DNA from: Clostridia bacterium | GTDB lineage: Bacteria; Bacillota_A; Clostridia; Oscillospirales; Acutalibacteraceae | NCBI GenBank assembly: GCA_017549665.1 | Contig: JAFYUD010000243.1 | Location: 1 to 46,470, forward strand | Direction of reading: 5' to 3' | Length of the DNA stretch: 46,470 bases | Part shown: piece by piece, positions 35,626-45,206 of the stretch | How the letters are laid out: every line of letters starts with the position of its first letter | Numbering within the stretch: the stretch's first letter is position 1 | The notes under the pieces: model-generated | Told to the model about the DNA's origin: nothing | Databases searched by the model: none | What the model saw: the letters and a program-made list of their open reading frames with translations, nothing else | Program-made: the position numbers and the translations under genes

Positions 35626-37449
35626 ATGAAAAAGATTCACCATCGTATACTGGGATTTATCCTTTCAGTTGTTATGCTTCTGAGCGTCGGCTCTGTGGCT
35701 GCATTTGCTGAGGATTATTCCTTCACTTATTTCTTTGCCAATGAGGCAATGACAGAGATTTACATTACCGGCTTCAAGGGACTTGTTCCTGATAACGGCG
35801 TTGTAATTATCCCTGATGCAATCAATAATTATGAGGTTATCGGTATTGCAGAATATGCATTCAAGAATCTTGAAGAGCTTGAGGGCGTTGTAATTCCTGA
35901 TGATCTTGCTTATGTTGATGAAAATGCATTTTACGGCTGCGGTCCCGTAGAGGTTGTTTATAAGAGTGATTATGATGAGGACGGTTTTGACTCATCAGAT
36001 ACTTTTGAAGATCATGAAATGGATTTCATCATCAGCGGTACAACTCTCGTAGGCTACAAGGGCGAGGATACAATCGTTGCTATTCCTTACAACTGTACAG
36101 CAATTGCTGACGGTGCATTCAAGAATAACACAAAGATTACTGCTGTTTACTTTGAAAGAGACCTTAAGAAAATCGGCGAAAGCGCATTTGAAGGCTGTAC
36201 AAATCTTGAAGTCGTTTCTGCAGGTAACGGTGTAGGCACTCTCGAAATCGGAAAGAATGCATTCAAGGATACACCCTGGCTTAACAATTACCCCGGTGCT
36301 TATGTTGTACTCGGCACTACATTTGTCAAGTACAAGGGTGCGGCAGAAAGTATTTCTGTTCCCAATGTTATGACTGCAATCGCAGGTGGTGCGTTTGCAT
36401 TTGATGATCTTACAACAGACCTTGCATACAAGGTAAAGGTTCCCATGACAGTTGAAGTTTTCGGTGAAGATTGCTTCTATCTTTATGATTCAATCACACC
36501 TGTCTATTCAAATGTTGTTGTATATTCAGGCTCTGCCGCTGAAACATACTGTGAGGACAACGGTATTGCTTACACAGTAGCAGCACTTCCCGGTGATACA
36601 GACAATAACGGTAAGGTTACAGCAGCTGATGCAAGATACGTTCTCCGTGTTTCAGCAAAGCTCGAAAAGCCCGTTTCAGATATGGATATTCTCGCAGTTG
36701 CTGACATCAGCGGTAATAACAAGATTGCTGCTGAAGATGCAAGACTTATTCTCAGAATCGCTGCAGGTCTTGACAACTATTCTGCTGAAGAGCTTCTTTC
36801 AATGCCCAGAACAGATTATGAGCTTCTCCTTTATGCGGCAAATACAATTTCTCTTGCAAAAGCTTACGGCTGTTCATATTCAATGTTTTCTTATCAGGAA
36901 ATGACAACTGTTGATATGAATCTCAATTCAAAAACTTACTTCGGCAAGTTTGAGGATGAGCTTACACCGGCTGATAAGGCTGCAACAGTTACATTCTCAC
37001 ATGATTCCAAGGAAGCTCATGACAATCTTTACGATATCACACTCATTGACTCTGAGAAGGTTGAGTCCTTCAGCTGTGTTATCAAGGACGGCTCTTACAG
37101 AATCAGCTTCACACTCAAGGATGAGGTTGCTGACATGAATGACCCTGATGACAACACATTCACACGCAAGGCATTCCCCGTAGAGAAAGCTTCACATTAC
37201 ACAAATGAGGTCAGAGGTAAGTACTGGTCTTCAAATGTCAAGGGCAGCATGATGTACAGAGACTGTACACTTGAAATGCAGGTTGAAATCGGCACAGGTA
37301 TGATTCAGAGCATGACATACACAATGAAGTACGATTTTGAGATTTCAGGTAAAATTCTCGGCATCGGAATCAAGGGCTCAAAGGGTCCTGCAACAGCAAC
37401 AAGAACAGACGTTATCAAATATAACAATTTCTCATATTTCAATATCTGA
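35626..37449 (+). CDS. Secreted LRR protein with type I dockerin
   Basis: A 607-residue secreted protein. Seen: signal peptide (1-28), BspA/LRR_5 repeats (about 55-290), then two dockerin type I repeats, GDTDNNGKVTAADARYVLR and ADISGNNKIAAEDARLILR (about 322-385), each with the calcium-binding DxDxNG-type loop, and a C-terminal β-rich domain of about 210 residues that I do not recognise. Known: dockerins attach proteins to cohesins on scaffoldins, as in Ruminococcus cellulosomes. Inference: the LRR part binds a surface or substrate and the dockerin docks it to a cohesin. AAGGAGG lies before the start. Own promoter and terminator. Confidence 0.9.
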   Translation: MKKIHHRILGFILSVVMLLSVGSVAAFAEDYSFTYFFANEAMTEIYITGFKGLVPDNGVVIIPDAINNYEVIGIAEYAFKNLEELEGVVIPDDLAYVDENAFYGCGPVEVVYKSDYDEDGFDSSDTFEDHEMDFIISGTTLVGYKGEDTIVAIPYNCTAIADGAFKNNTKITAVYFERDLKKIGESAFEGCTNLEVVSAGNGVGTLEIGKNAFKDTPWLNNYPGAYVVLGTTFVKYKGAAESISVPNVMTAIAGGAFAFDDLTTDLAYKVKVPMTVEVFGEDCFYLYDSITPVYSNVVVYSGSAAETYCEDNGIAYTVAALPGDTDNNGKVTAADARYVLRVSAKLEKPVSDMDILAVADISGNNKIAAEDARLILRIAAGLDNYSAEELLSMPRTDYELLLYAANTISLAKAYGCSYSMFSYQEMTTVDMNLNSKTYFGKFEDELTPADKAATVTFSHDSKEAHDNLYDITLIDSEKVESFSCVIKDGSYRISFTLKDEVADMNDPDDNTFTRKAFPVEKASHYTNEVRGKYWSSNVKGSMMYRDCTLEMQVEIGTGMIQSMTYTMKYDFEISGKILGIGIKGSKGPATATRTDVIKYNNFSYFNI

Positions 37450-37459
37450 GGTATGAACA

Positions 37460-37487
37460 GGGGCGGAGAAATCCGCCTCTTTTTTTA
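37460..37487 (+). terminator. Terminator after the LRR-dockerin gene
   Basis: GGCGGA-GAAA-TCCGCC hairpin (37462-37477) followed by CTTTTTTTTATT. Confidence 0.75.
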
Positions 37488-37521
37488 TTTATATATAATA
37501 TACAAAAAAACGATGTATCAC

Positions 37522-37550
37522 TTGAAAGTAACGATAAATAATGATAAAAT
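37522..37550 (+). promoter_or_regulatory. Promoter of the kinase-STAND operon
   Basis: TTGAAA (37522-37527), 17-base spacer, TAAAAT (37545-37550). A TATAAT at 37557 is an alternative -10 with a poor -35. Confidence 0.5.
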
Positions 37551-37588
37551 ATACAGTATAATGTCGGAAAGGGACGGTGTGAGTCGGA

Positions 37589-40500
37589 ATGACGGATTGC
37601 TACGGAAATTTCTGTCCTCCCCTTGTTGTCGGGACAGAAATTGAACTTACCTGTATCAATGATCCTGAGAATAAACATAACAGCAGATTCACAATCAAAA
37701 ACGTCCTTGGCAGGGGCGGAATGAGTTATGTCTACACGGTTGAGGATTCTGTTGCCGTATGGACTCTCAAGGAGTATTGCCCCATGTCTGTTATCGGTGA
37801 TCCCTGTGCGTTACACCGTGAAGGTGATGCTATTGTTGTAAATGAGAAATACCGTGAAAATTACGATATGTATAAGGAAAATCTCATTCAGGCAAGCAAG
37901 TATCATACGAGCTACATAAAGCAGCATCTGAGTGCAAATATCAACAATATCGGCACAACAGGTTTTTATGAAGGCAATAACACTATTTATATAAGATCCG
38001 TGTACGAAAACGGCATCAGCTACGATAAGATTGAAGATGCAGATATCAATTTCATGTTCAGAATTGCCCTTGCCACAGCAAAAGCTGTCAGGCAGTATCA
38101 TGAAAACAACATTCTCCTTATTGACCTGAAGCCTGAAAATATTCTTGTGCTTCAGAACAGTGACGGAAGATATATTACCGATTACATCAAGTTTTTTGAC
38201 TATGACAGCATGGTCACTGTTGACTATGCCGCTGAAAATCCCGGTCAGCTTCTTTACAGTGACAATGCACCTCCCGAATTCAAGCTCAGAGGCTACGGCA
38301 GTCCTGATTTCAGCTCGGATATTTTTGAAATCGGTGCAATGGTTTATAAGCGTATTCACGGAAAAGACCATGTTTCAAGCATCGCAAACGGCAGAAGCAG
38401 ATATTGTGACGGACGTGAAGGTACATTGCTGCACAATGCTCCGTCTTCACTGATAAGTGCAACAAATGAATTCCTGTCCCGTACGCTCAGGAATGACCGT
38501 AAGCGCAGATATCAGGATATTGATAAGGTTATAAATGACCTTGCAATTCTTGTAAATATGTCCATGCCTGAGCATATTTATCTCAGAGACAAAAGGCAGA
38601 AGCCCGGTGAAAAGTTTTCGGGCAGAAAGGCAGAGCTTCGTGAAATCAAGCGCAGACTTGATTCTGATAACTTTGTATTCCTCAGAGGTATGGGCGGTGT
38701 CGGAAAATCTGCACTTGCAAAGAAATTTGCTCATGAATACAGAAACGAATACCATACATGTCAGTTTGTAAGCTATGGCGGAAGTGTGCACGAAACAATC
38801 GGTGCGCTGGATTTTGCCAACCTTTCCGAAGCTGATTTTGACGGTAATGTAGGAGAGCTTCTGAAGGCGAAAACCGACCATCTCGATTTCTGTGACAGCA
38901 AGACACTTATAATCGTTGATAATGTCGATGTGCCTGATGACGAAGGCTTTGACGAGCTTCTCAATAACAGCCGTTGCAACGCAAAGTTTATTTTTACAAC
39001 ACGTTGCACAATGAATAATTACACAAAGCAGACATTTGACCTTCAGGGATTACAGCCTGAGGATTGTAAAGAGTTGTTTTTCAATTACTGGGATTGTACC
39101 GAAAAAGATAAAAAGACATACAGTCGTTGCGTTGAGGAATTATCTGAAATGTATAACGGAAATGCACTTCTTCTCAAGCTTATGGCTGACGTTGTAAACA
39201 GCTCCATGGGTATGTGTACTCCCTGTGATGTGCTTGACAGTGCCAGGTCGGGTGATTATGAATCCGTTGACTGTGAGATAGGTTATCTTTACAGTGATAT
39301 GCGTGTCTGTGACTGCGACAATATGACAGTTATAAATCTTCTTCTTAAGATTTTCCGTATAAAGAATCTTGACAGGACAGCATTTATGATTCTCAATAAT
39401 CTTTCTCTTGTCCCTGCAGGAGGAATTGAGTGCGCAGATTTTATCAGAAAAAGCGGTTTTGCCCGCAATACATTTTCCGTTATCAACCGTCTTGTGCATT
39501 CAGGATGGATAAATTGCGAAGAAAACCGTATTTCTGTCCATTCACTTATCGCAGACCTTGTTTCAATAATGTATGCACAGAATTCCGCCGACCCGATTTT
39601 TGATGAATACGTACAGTATGGCAATTTCCTTGCTTCTGTGTGTGAATATATTGCAGATGATTCACTCAGCACAATTTCACAGGTGCGTGACAGAGTTGCC
39701 CATGCACGAAACCTCAGACGCAGATGTTCAATTGTCTGCAAAGACGGTGCCTGCAGATGTCTGCCCGTATATCAGCTTGATATAACAGCAGGAAGACTGC
39801 TTCTGTCAATCCGTGACTACAACGGCGCCGCAGAGCATCTTGAATGTGCAGCATCACTTATGAAGCAGAGCAGTGATGTAAGCACTCTTGATAAAATAAG
39901 TACAGATGTGCTTTTGTGTAAGGCGTATACTGCAAGCGGAAAATACGACGATGCGACGGAATGTATAGAGCGTGCCGTTTCTGAAGCTGTATGCCATAAT
40001 GTGTCATGCGGTGAAAATCAGCACATTTCCGTTTCGTCATTGCTTATATACAAAGGTGAGATTCTTGACCTTAAAGGTCTTTATGATGATGCGATACAGC
40101 TTTACACTTCAATTCTTGAGGCTCAGGGATTTGATATGCAGTGTGCAGAGGATAGGTGCTACGATGCGCTGACTCTGGCGGCGTTATTCCATCTGGGTAA
40201 TTCACTTTCTGATAAGGGTGATACTGTTGAAGCACAGAAATACCTTGATGCAGAGTTATCATTCTCCCTTAAAGCTGATAACGGTCAGGAAAGCATAAAC
40301 ACTGCCATCACTCTTGCTGAAATTGCGGAAAACAGACTTGTTTCGGGTGACTGCCGTCGTGCGCTTGATGATTACAGCCGTGCCCATGAAATCATGTGCC
40401 GCTGTGCAGGTGAGGATGACCCGAAAACCAGAAGTATATACTATGCCCGTATAGGTGTGCTTTCGCTGATCGGTGAGACAGCGGAGGTTATAGATGAATC

Positions 40501-42136
40501 CGAAAAGTATGTGGAGCATTGCAGGAAATTGTACGGTGAGAATTCCGTGCAGCTTGCTTACGCATATAAAATTTACAGCGAAATGCTTCTTCAGGCAGGC
40601 AAGGTTGCCGATGCAGGTGTTATGATCGAAAAGGCGGTAGAAATTTACGATGTAATCCTGCCTGTTGATAATCCCGATTACGCAACGGCGCTTCTGAATA
40701 AGGCTGAAATCCTTTATACCGTAGGAAGAATAGATGAATCAGCTGAGATTCTTGACAGCCTGTCGGGAATCAGACTTGTAAGTCTTGTTGATAATGCAAT
40801 TTTCCATGCAAATTACATTTCGTTGCTCACTCTTACAGGTGAATACGAAAAAGCACATGAATTGTGCAGTGAATATATAGCTGTTTCCAAAACAAACAGA
40901 CTAAATCAGCTTCATCTTATCAATGCGTATAATCTTATGGGTAACATATATCTCCGCAGCAGTAAAAGCCGCATGGCTCTCGAAGCATACGGTGAAGCTC
41001 TCAGATGGGCTGAAAATATGGACTTCGGAGGTAAAATCAATCCCAATGTATGGATATGCAGAAGCAACATGGCTGCGGCATATCTCAATCTCGGACTTTT
41101 CAACAAGGCTTACAGTGAGCTTAAGGAAAGCCTCGGTTATCTTCAGGAGTATTATCCCGAGGGTCATCAGCGACTTGTCAATATTTATATCAATATGGGT
41201 AAATGCTGTTTTGCAAAGGGTAAGACAGCAGACGCACTTGGCTGGTTTGCGAAAGCACGTGAGCTTAAGGAAAATCTCGGCATCAACGGCTGTGACATAA
41301 TGCTTGAGCTTAACAGCTCTCTTGTATATGACAGTCTGGGAATGACGGACATTGCCGTTGAAAAATGCCGTAATGCAAGAGATTTTGCTCAGACCTTGTG
41401 GTCTCAGGACGGCACAAATATACAGCTTGCAGTTATTCTTGCTGACCTGGGTCTGCATACTGCCCGTAACGGTGATACGGAAAAGGGTGCCGAGCTTATT
41501 ACTCAGGCTCTTGAAATGCAGAGCGGCAATGACGATAAAATGTATTATGAGCATGCTGTTATGTATAAATATCTTGCAGACATAAGCATTATGAAGAATG
41601 ATTATGTGTCTGCGGCAGGTTATATGGATACAGCTATTGAAGTTATGAACAGATACGGCTATTCTTCTGATGTGCGTACTGTCGATTTCTGTACAGGCAG
41701 AGCGGCAATAAGCACAGCTGACGGCAGAGCTGACGAAGCAAAGGAATTTTATGTCAGAGCACTGACACTTCTCAGTGATGCGTATGACAGCATCCCCCGT
41801 GAAGACAGCGCTTACAGACTTGTTGTACTGCTTTGCTCAATGGGTGAAATGTATGCACTTTCAGGTGACAGCGTGACGGCTCAGGCTTTTGCATATTCAG
41901 CTAAGAAAGCAGCACAGTCGTCGTTTTTATCTGATGACCTTACATGTGTTCTTGCAGATGCTGCACTGGGTAATATTCACACTGTTTCAGGCGATTGCGA
42001 CGAAGCTGAAAAGTGCTTCGGACAGGTGATATCCGTACTGAAAAATCAGCTTGCAGACGAAAGTGACCGTGTTTCACGGATTATAAATTCCATGCTTGAA
42101 ATAAATGAAAAAAACAGAGAATGCAGGAAGCGATGA
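37589..42136 (+). CDS. Kinase-STAND NTPase-TPR signalling protein
   Basis: A 1515-residue cytoplasmic protein. Seen: N-terminal protein-kinase domain (about 33-310) with VLGRGGMSYVY (Gly loop), a Lys in WTLKEY, a catalytic loop LIDLKPENIL (about 176-185) but DYD in place of DFG; then an NB-ARC/STAND ATPase with Walker A GMGGVGKSALAKKF (about 366) and Walker B TLIIVDNVD (about 441) and FIFTTRC sensor; then about 800 residues of TPR-like helical repeats. Known: this order occurs in bacterial defence and multicellular-type signalling proteins. Inference: repeats sense a trigger, the ATPase oligomerises and the kinase transmits. The DYD change leaves kinase activity uncertain. The ribosome site is weak. 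Confidence 0.85.
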   Translation: MTDCYGNFCPPLVVGTEIELTCINDPENKHNSRFTIKNVLGRGGMSYVYTVEDSVAVWTLKEYCPMSVIGDPCALHREGDAIVVNEKYRENYDMYKENLIQASKYHTSYIKQHLSANINNIGTTGFYEGNNTIYIRSVYENGISYDKIEDADINFMFRIALATAKAVRQYHENNILLIDLKPENILVLQNSDGRYITDYIKFFDYDSMVTVDYAAENPGQLLYSDNAPPEFKLRGYGSPDFSSDIFEIGAMVYKRIHGKDHVSSIANGRSRYCDGREGTLLHNAPSSLISATNEFLSRTLRNDRKRRYQDIDKVINDLAILVNMSMPEHIYLRDKRQKPGEKFSGRKAELREIKRRLDSDNFVFLRGMGGVGKSALAKKFAHEYRNEYHTCQFVSYGGSVHETIGALDFANLSEADFDGNVGELLKAKTDHLDFCDSKTLIIVDNVDVPDDEGFDELLNNSRCNAKFIFTTRCTMNNYTKQTFDLQGLQPEDCKELFFNYWDCTEKDKKTYSRCVEELSEMYNGNALLLKLMADVVNSSMGMCTPCDVLDSARSGDYESVDCEIGYLYSDMRVCDCDNMTVINLLLKIFRIKNLDRTAFMILNNLSLVPAGGIECADFIRKSGFARNTFSVINRLVHSGWINCEENRISVHSLIADLVSIMYAQNSADPIFDEYVQYGNFLASVCEYIADDSLSTISQVRDRVAHARNLRRRCSIVCKDGACRCLPVYQLDITAGRLLLSIRDYNGAAEHLECAASLMKQSSDVSTLDKISTDVLLCKAYTASGKYDDATECIERAVSEAVCHNVSCGENQHISVSSLLIYKGEILDLKGLYDDAIQLYTSILEAQGFDMQCAEDRCYDALTLAALFHLGNSLSDKGDTVEAQKYLDAELSFSLKADNGQESINTAITLAEIAENRLVSGDCRRALDDYSRAHEIMCRCAGEDDPKTRSIYYARIGVLSLIGETAEVIDESEKYVEHCRKLYGENSVQLAYAYKIYSEMLLQAGKVADAGVMIEKAVEIYDVILPVDNPDYATALLNKAEILYTVGRIDESAEILDSLSGIRLVSLVDNAIFHANYISLLTLTGEYEKAHELCSEYIAVSKTNRLNQLHLINAYNLMGNIYLRSSKSRMALEAYGEALRWAENMDFGGKINPNVWICRSNMAAAYLNLGLFNKAYSELKESLGYLQEYYPEGHQRLVNIYINMGKCCFAKGKTADALGWFAKARELKENLGINGCDIMLELNSSLVYDSLGMTDIAVEKCRNARDFAQTLWSQDGTNIQLAVILADLGLHTARNGDTEKGAELITQALEMQSGNDDKMYYEHAVMYKYLADISIMKNDYVSAAGYMDTAIEVMNRYGYSSDVRTVDFCTGRAAISTADGRADEAKEFYVRALTLLSDAYDSIPREDSAYRLVVLLCSMGEMYALSGDSVTAQAFAYSAKKAAQSSFLSDDLTCVLADAALGNIHTVSGDCDEAEKCFGQVISVLKNQLADESDRVSRIINSMLEINEKNRECRKR

Positions 42137-42182
42137 TATCATAGATTAAGATTATCATCAGAAATCAAGGACGTGTTTATAT

Positions 42183-42887
42183 ATGATAAAATCAAAAGTG
42201 ATGTCTTATGCCGGCAAGGCACATCTTGCCGCAGGGAAAAGATGTCAGGATTACTCCTTTTCCTGTAATATAAAAGGAGTTACGGCTGTGGCACTTGCAG
42301 ACGGTGCAGGCTCTGCATCCCATGCGGCAGACGGTGCAATGATCGCAGCAAAAACAACCTGCATTCATGTCTGTGAAAATTTCGACCGTATCTATGAAAA
42401 TGAAAATGCGGATAAGGAGAAATTTTTCGTTATTGAAGCAGTGCGTTATGCCATTGAAAACAAGTATCAGACAGAGGATTTTGCAGATTTCAATTCGACA
42501 CTGCTGTGTGCGGCTGTCAAAGGTGACAAATGCATAATTCTTCATCTTGGTGACGGTGTTGTGGGCAGAATCAGTGATTCGGAGGAAATCTTTTCTGTGG
42601 TATCCGCACCGATGAATGGTCTGACAAGGCAGCAGACATATCTTACCGGCATGAAAAATGCCTACATGCATTTAAGACTTTACAGGACTGATACAAAAAA
42701 TCTCAGTTCTCTAATTCTTCTTACCGACGGACTTGCCGGTGATATTTTTGATTTCCCTGCAGGTGTACAGCGTGAAAATGTCAGTGCAGATACTGTAATA
42801 AGCGGTGACTGTGACAGCTATTTCAAAGAGCTTTACAGCGGTGATGACGATTTCAGTTACGCTGTAATAACAGTAAAGGGAGGTTGA
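42183..42887 (+). CDS. PP2C-family protein phosphatase
   Basis: A 234-residue cytoplasmic metal-dependent Ser/Thr phosphatase of the PP2C_2 type. Seen: CQDYS, ALADGAGSASHA (metal-binding D40 and G41), LHLGDGVVGR and LLTDGLAGD, in the family order; the C-terminal part is slightly short. It follows the kinase-STAND gene by 46 bases and precedes the degenerate kinase-like gene by four bases, so it most likely removes phosphate placed by the kinase. Together they resemble the kinase/phosphatase pairs of TerY-P systems. Confidence 0.85.
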   Translation: MIKSKVMSYAGKAHLAAGKRCQDYSFSCNIKGVTAVALADGAGSASHAADGAMIAAKTTCIHVCENFDRIYENENADKEKFFVIEAVRYAIENKYQTEDFADFNSTLLCAAVKGDKCIILHLGDGVVGRISDSEEIFSVVSAPMNGLTRQQTYLTGMKNAYMHLRLYRTDTKNLSSLILLTDGLAGDIFDFPAGVQRENVSADTVISGDCDSYFKELYSGDDDFSYAVITVKGG

Positions 42888-42891
42888 TATT

Positions 42892-43683
42892 ATGAACAGA
42901 AAACCTCTTGACGGACGAATAGAGCTGAGATTTGCTGACAGGACAGTAATGTATCTTGATGTTTCACATAGTGACAGATATGATCCTGTCTGTCTTGAAT
43001 ATGACGCAAAGGGCACATTCAAGGGAAAGCAGATTGAAGGCAGAGTGCTGGAATATTTTCCCGACGATTCCCCCGGAATGTATTACGATATTTTCCGTGA
43101 ATATGTGGAAATAAAAATCGGCTATCTTTCTCAGAAGCCTTTCCGTAACGGATGCACACACTTCTGTGAATATTTCCGTTTTCTGAAAAGCAAGGCCGCA
43201 CCTGATTCGGACAGCATCAGGGTGACGGAAGCAAACAACACAGCCTATGCGTATATCGATAATTCACTTTCAGTGAAAATCGGTTCTGATTACAAAAATG
43301 ATCTTCTGAAGCTGGCAGACGGTGCAGCACTTCTCAATAAGCACGGCTTCAGAATAAACTGTGACATTATTGCACCGTCAGATGATTGTTATATCCCGTG
43401 CGGAGCATATGTGCAGACGGGTGAGGACGAAAATCTGACAGATGAGAATATATACTCATTCGGAAAGGCTGTTTTCAGCTTCCTTTTCGGCAGAGCACCC
43501 GGCATTGCCGACTGCCGTTTCTATTCTGACTGGAAACGCAGTGAAATTACGGCTGATGCCGATATAAATGATAATGATTTTGAAATTCTGAAAAATCTGC
43601 TTCGTCGCACACTTCAGGTTACAAGAAGAAGCTGTCTTGCAGATTTTGAAAAAGTCAGAGATGAACTGAAAAAACTCAGATAA
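42892..43683 (+). CDS. Degenerate protein-kinase-like protein
   Basis: A 263-residue protein. Seen: a β-rich N-terminal half without Gly loop or catalytic Lys/Asp, then ENIYSFGKAVFSFLFGRAPG (about 185-205) and LLRRTLQVTRRSCLADFEKVRDEL (split: 235-258), the pattern of a kinase C-lobe (helix F 'DIYSLG' and the final 'R..s..e...L' helix). No HRD or DFG motif is present. Inference: a pseudokinase or scaffold for the operon's kinase and phosphatase. Start overlaps nothing and has GGAGG nine bases upstream. Confidence 0.55.
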   Translation: MNRKPLDGRIELRFADRTVMYLDVSHSDRYDPVCLEYDAKGTFKGKQIEGRVLEYFPDDSPGMYYDIFREYVEIKIGYLSQKPFRNGCTHFCEYFRFLKSKAAPDSDSIRVTEANNTAYAYIDNSLSVKIGSDYKNDLLKLADGAALLNKHGFRINCDIIAPSDDCYIPCGAYVQTGEDENLTDENIYSFGKAVFSFLFGRAPGIADCRFYSDWKRSEITADADINDNDFEILKNLLRRTLQVTRRSCLADFEKVRDELKKLR

Positions 43684-43702
43684 TATTTCAGGAGGCATTT
43701 TT

Positions 43703-45079
43703 ATGGATAACAGAAAACAGATACCCCACGAGTTGCTGGTATACAGCCCCGGTAACGAAACACGTAATGCAGGTTTTTATCCCGATCAGATTATTGACGA
43801 TATCGAGAAGCTCGACAGTAAAATTTATGCTCAGCTGACAGATACATACGGTTATGATGAGGAATGTGAGCTTGACGAGGAAAACGAAAGCCGACTCAGA
43901 CAGGGTATCATTGCGTATATCAATGACCTTAAGTGTACAATGACCGTAAAATATGCCCTTCGCAGATTTATCTGTGAAACATACGGCAGATTGGTCGGAA
44001 ACAGATATTATTTTGACCTTGAAGATGCTGACGGTAAGGGATTTGTTGTTTCTGTGGGTAATTATGCTGACGAAGAGTATGAGCTTACAGCCGAAGACCT
44101 TGAGACATATGTTGTTATCTGGAAAAATATCTGTGCAAAATATAATACCTGTGCCGATGCAAGCCGCAATCTTGTCTGTACAACAGCAGAAATCAAGCGT
44201 TACATAAGAGATACTGAGGTCTGTAAGCGTGAAACAATGTTCAGAATTGCATTTGCGCTTCACATGGATAATGAAATCACGGCACAGTTCCTTTCAAATG
44301 TGCTTGCAGACAGAATTTATAACCCCCGTGTGCCTGAGGAGCTTATTTATCAGTTCTGTCAGAGCCATCCCGAGTACAACAGCTATTGTACAGCAATGGA
44401 GTTTATTGATAAATACAATACAACCATCAAAAATCCTGCAGAAGGCGACGAGGTTGATAATTACACAGGTACTGCTGTCTGGAAAATGGAAAACGGCATC
44501 ACAACTCCCGATCAGCTGTTTGCTTTCCTTTATCAGTATCAGCCCAATTTTGACGGCAGCGGCAGAACGATTCATGCAAACTTCATGAGCCTTTATAACA
44601 CGGCTCTTGAGTGTGCGCAGCAGATGAATCCCGGCTCCGATGAGCAGATTGACAATCCCGAAGCACTTGCAAAAGAGATTTTCTCCTGTATTCCCAGAAC
44701 ATACAGAAAAGGCTCACAGGAGGGTGACTTTGTAAAGATCAATGCAAACACCAGCTCTCTTTATACAGGTGTTCTCAATTCTGCACTTCTCAGTGACAGA
44801 ATGAGAAAAATCATCAAGGGCACTGTTGCAGCTCAGAAGAAGGATCTCATCGTTCTCTATTTCTATATTTTCTGCACACAGATTGAGCTTCAGGGCGGAA
44901 AATGTATCTACAACTACGAGACATTCAGACTTGAAATGAATGCAATTCTCATGGAATGCGGCATGTCCGGACTTTATGCTCTCAACCGTTTTGATAATCT
45001 CGTTATGCTTTCATTCTGGTCAGTGAATCCTTATGAATTTTTCGGTGATATAATCAGTGAATCATTCGGTGAAGAATAA
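43703..45079 (+). CDS. Uncharacterised α-helical protein
   Basis: A 458-residue cytoplasmic protein with no signal or membrane helix. I recognise no family. Seen: mostly helical; a segment near 160-200 (AEIKRYIRDTEVCKRETMF then FALHMDNEIT) has the spacing of a helical DNA- or protein-binding bundle, and the C-terminal half is rich in aromatic residues. It lies 19 bases after the pseudokinase-like gene with AGGAGG before the ATG, so it is the last gene of the signalling operon and may be its target or output. Confidence 0.65.
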   Translation: MDNRKQIPHELLVYSPGNETRNAGFYPDQIIDDIEKLDSKIYAQLTDTYGYDEECELDEENESRLRQGIIAYINDLKCTMTVKYALRRFICETYGRLVGNRYYFDLEDADGKGFVVSVGNYADEEYELTAEDLETYVVIWKNICAKYNTCADASRNLVCTTAEIKRYIRDTEVCKRETMFRIAFALHMDNEITAQFLSNVLADRIYNPRVPEELIYQFCQSHPEYNSYCTAMEFIDKYNTTIKNPAEGDEVDNYTGTAVWKMENGITTPDQLFAFLYQYQPNFDGSGRTIHANFMSLYNTALECAQQMNPGSDEQIDNPEALAKEIFSCIPRTYRKGSQEGDFVKINANTSSLYTGVLNSALLSDRMRKIIKGTVAAQKKDLIVLYFYIFCTQIELQGGKCIYNYETFRLEMNAILMECGMSGLYALNRFDNLVMLSFWSVNPYEFFGDIISESFGEE

Positions 45080-45098
45080 TTAAATATGCTCATTTTAT

Positions 45099-45130
45099 GC
45101 ACCGTCGGATCTTCTCCGGCGGTGCTTTTC
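45099..45130 (+). terminator. Terminator of the kinase-STAND operon
   Basis: GCACCGTCGGA (45099-45109) pairs with TCCGGCGGTGC (45115-45125), one G-U pair, followed by TTTT. Confidence 0.75.
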
Positions 45131-45164
45131 TGTAAACGGAAATTCCATAACCTGCTGAAAAATA

Positions 45165-45183
45165 TGGTATATATTAAGTACCA
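45165..45183 (+). promoter_or_regulatory. Possible operator over a -10 element
   Basis: Inverted repeat TGGTA (45165-45169) / TACCA (45179-45183) covers a TATATT (45170-45175) that could be the -10 of the 45207 gene; no clear -35 is seen. Such placement would suit a repressor. Confidence 0.35.
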
Positions 45184-45206
45184 AGTAATCAGGAGGAATC
45201 AAAATT

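Noticed and set aside
37811..38371. Minus-strand 186-residue frame in the kinase gene
   Set aside because: It is antisense to conserved kinase motifs and is Ile/Val/Cys-rich in the way typical of reverse-strand shadows.
42183..42887. TerD/TerY tellurite-type system
   Set aside because: Kinase and PP2C are present, but no TerD-like or cytoplasmic TerY VWA protein is adjacent; the VWA gene here is secreted and in another operon.
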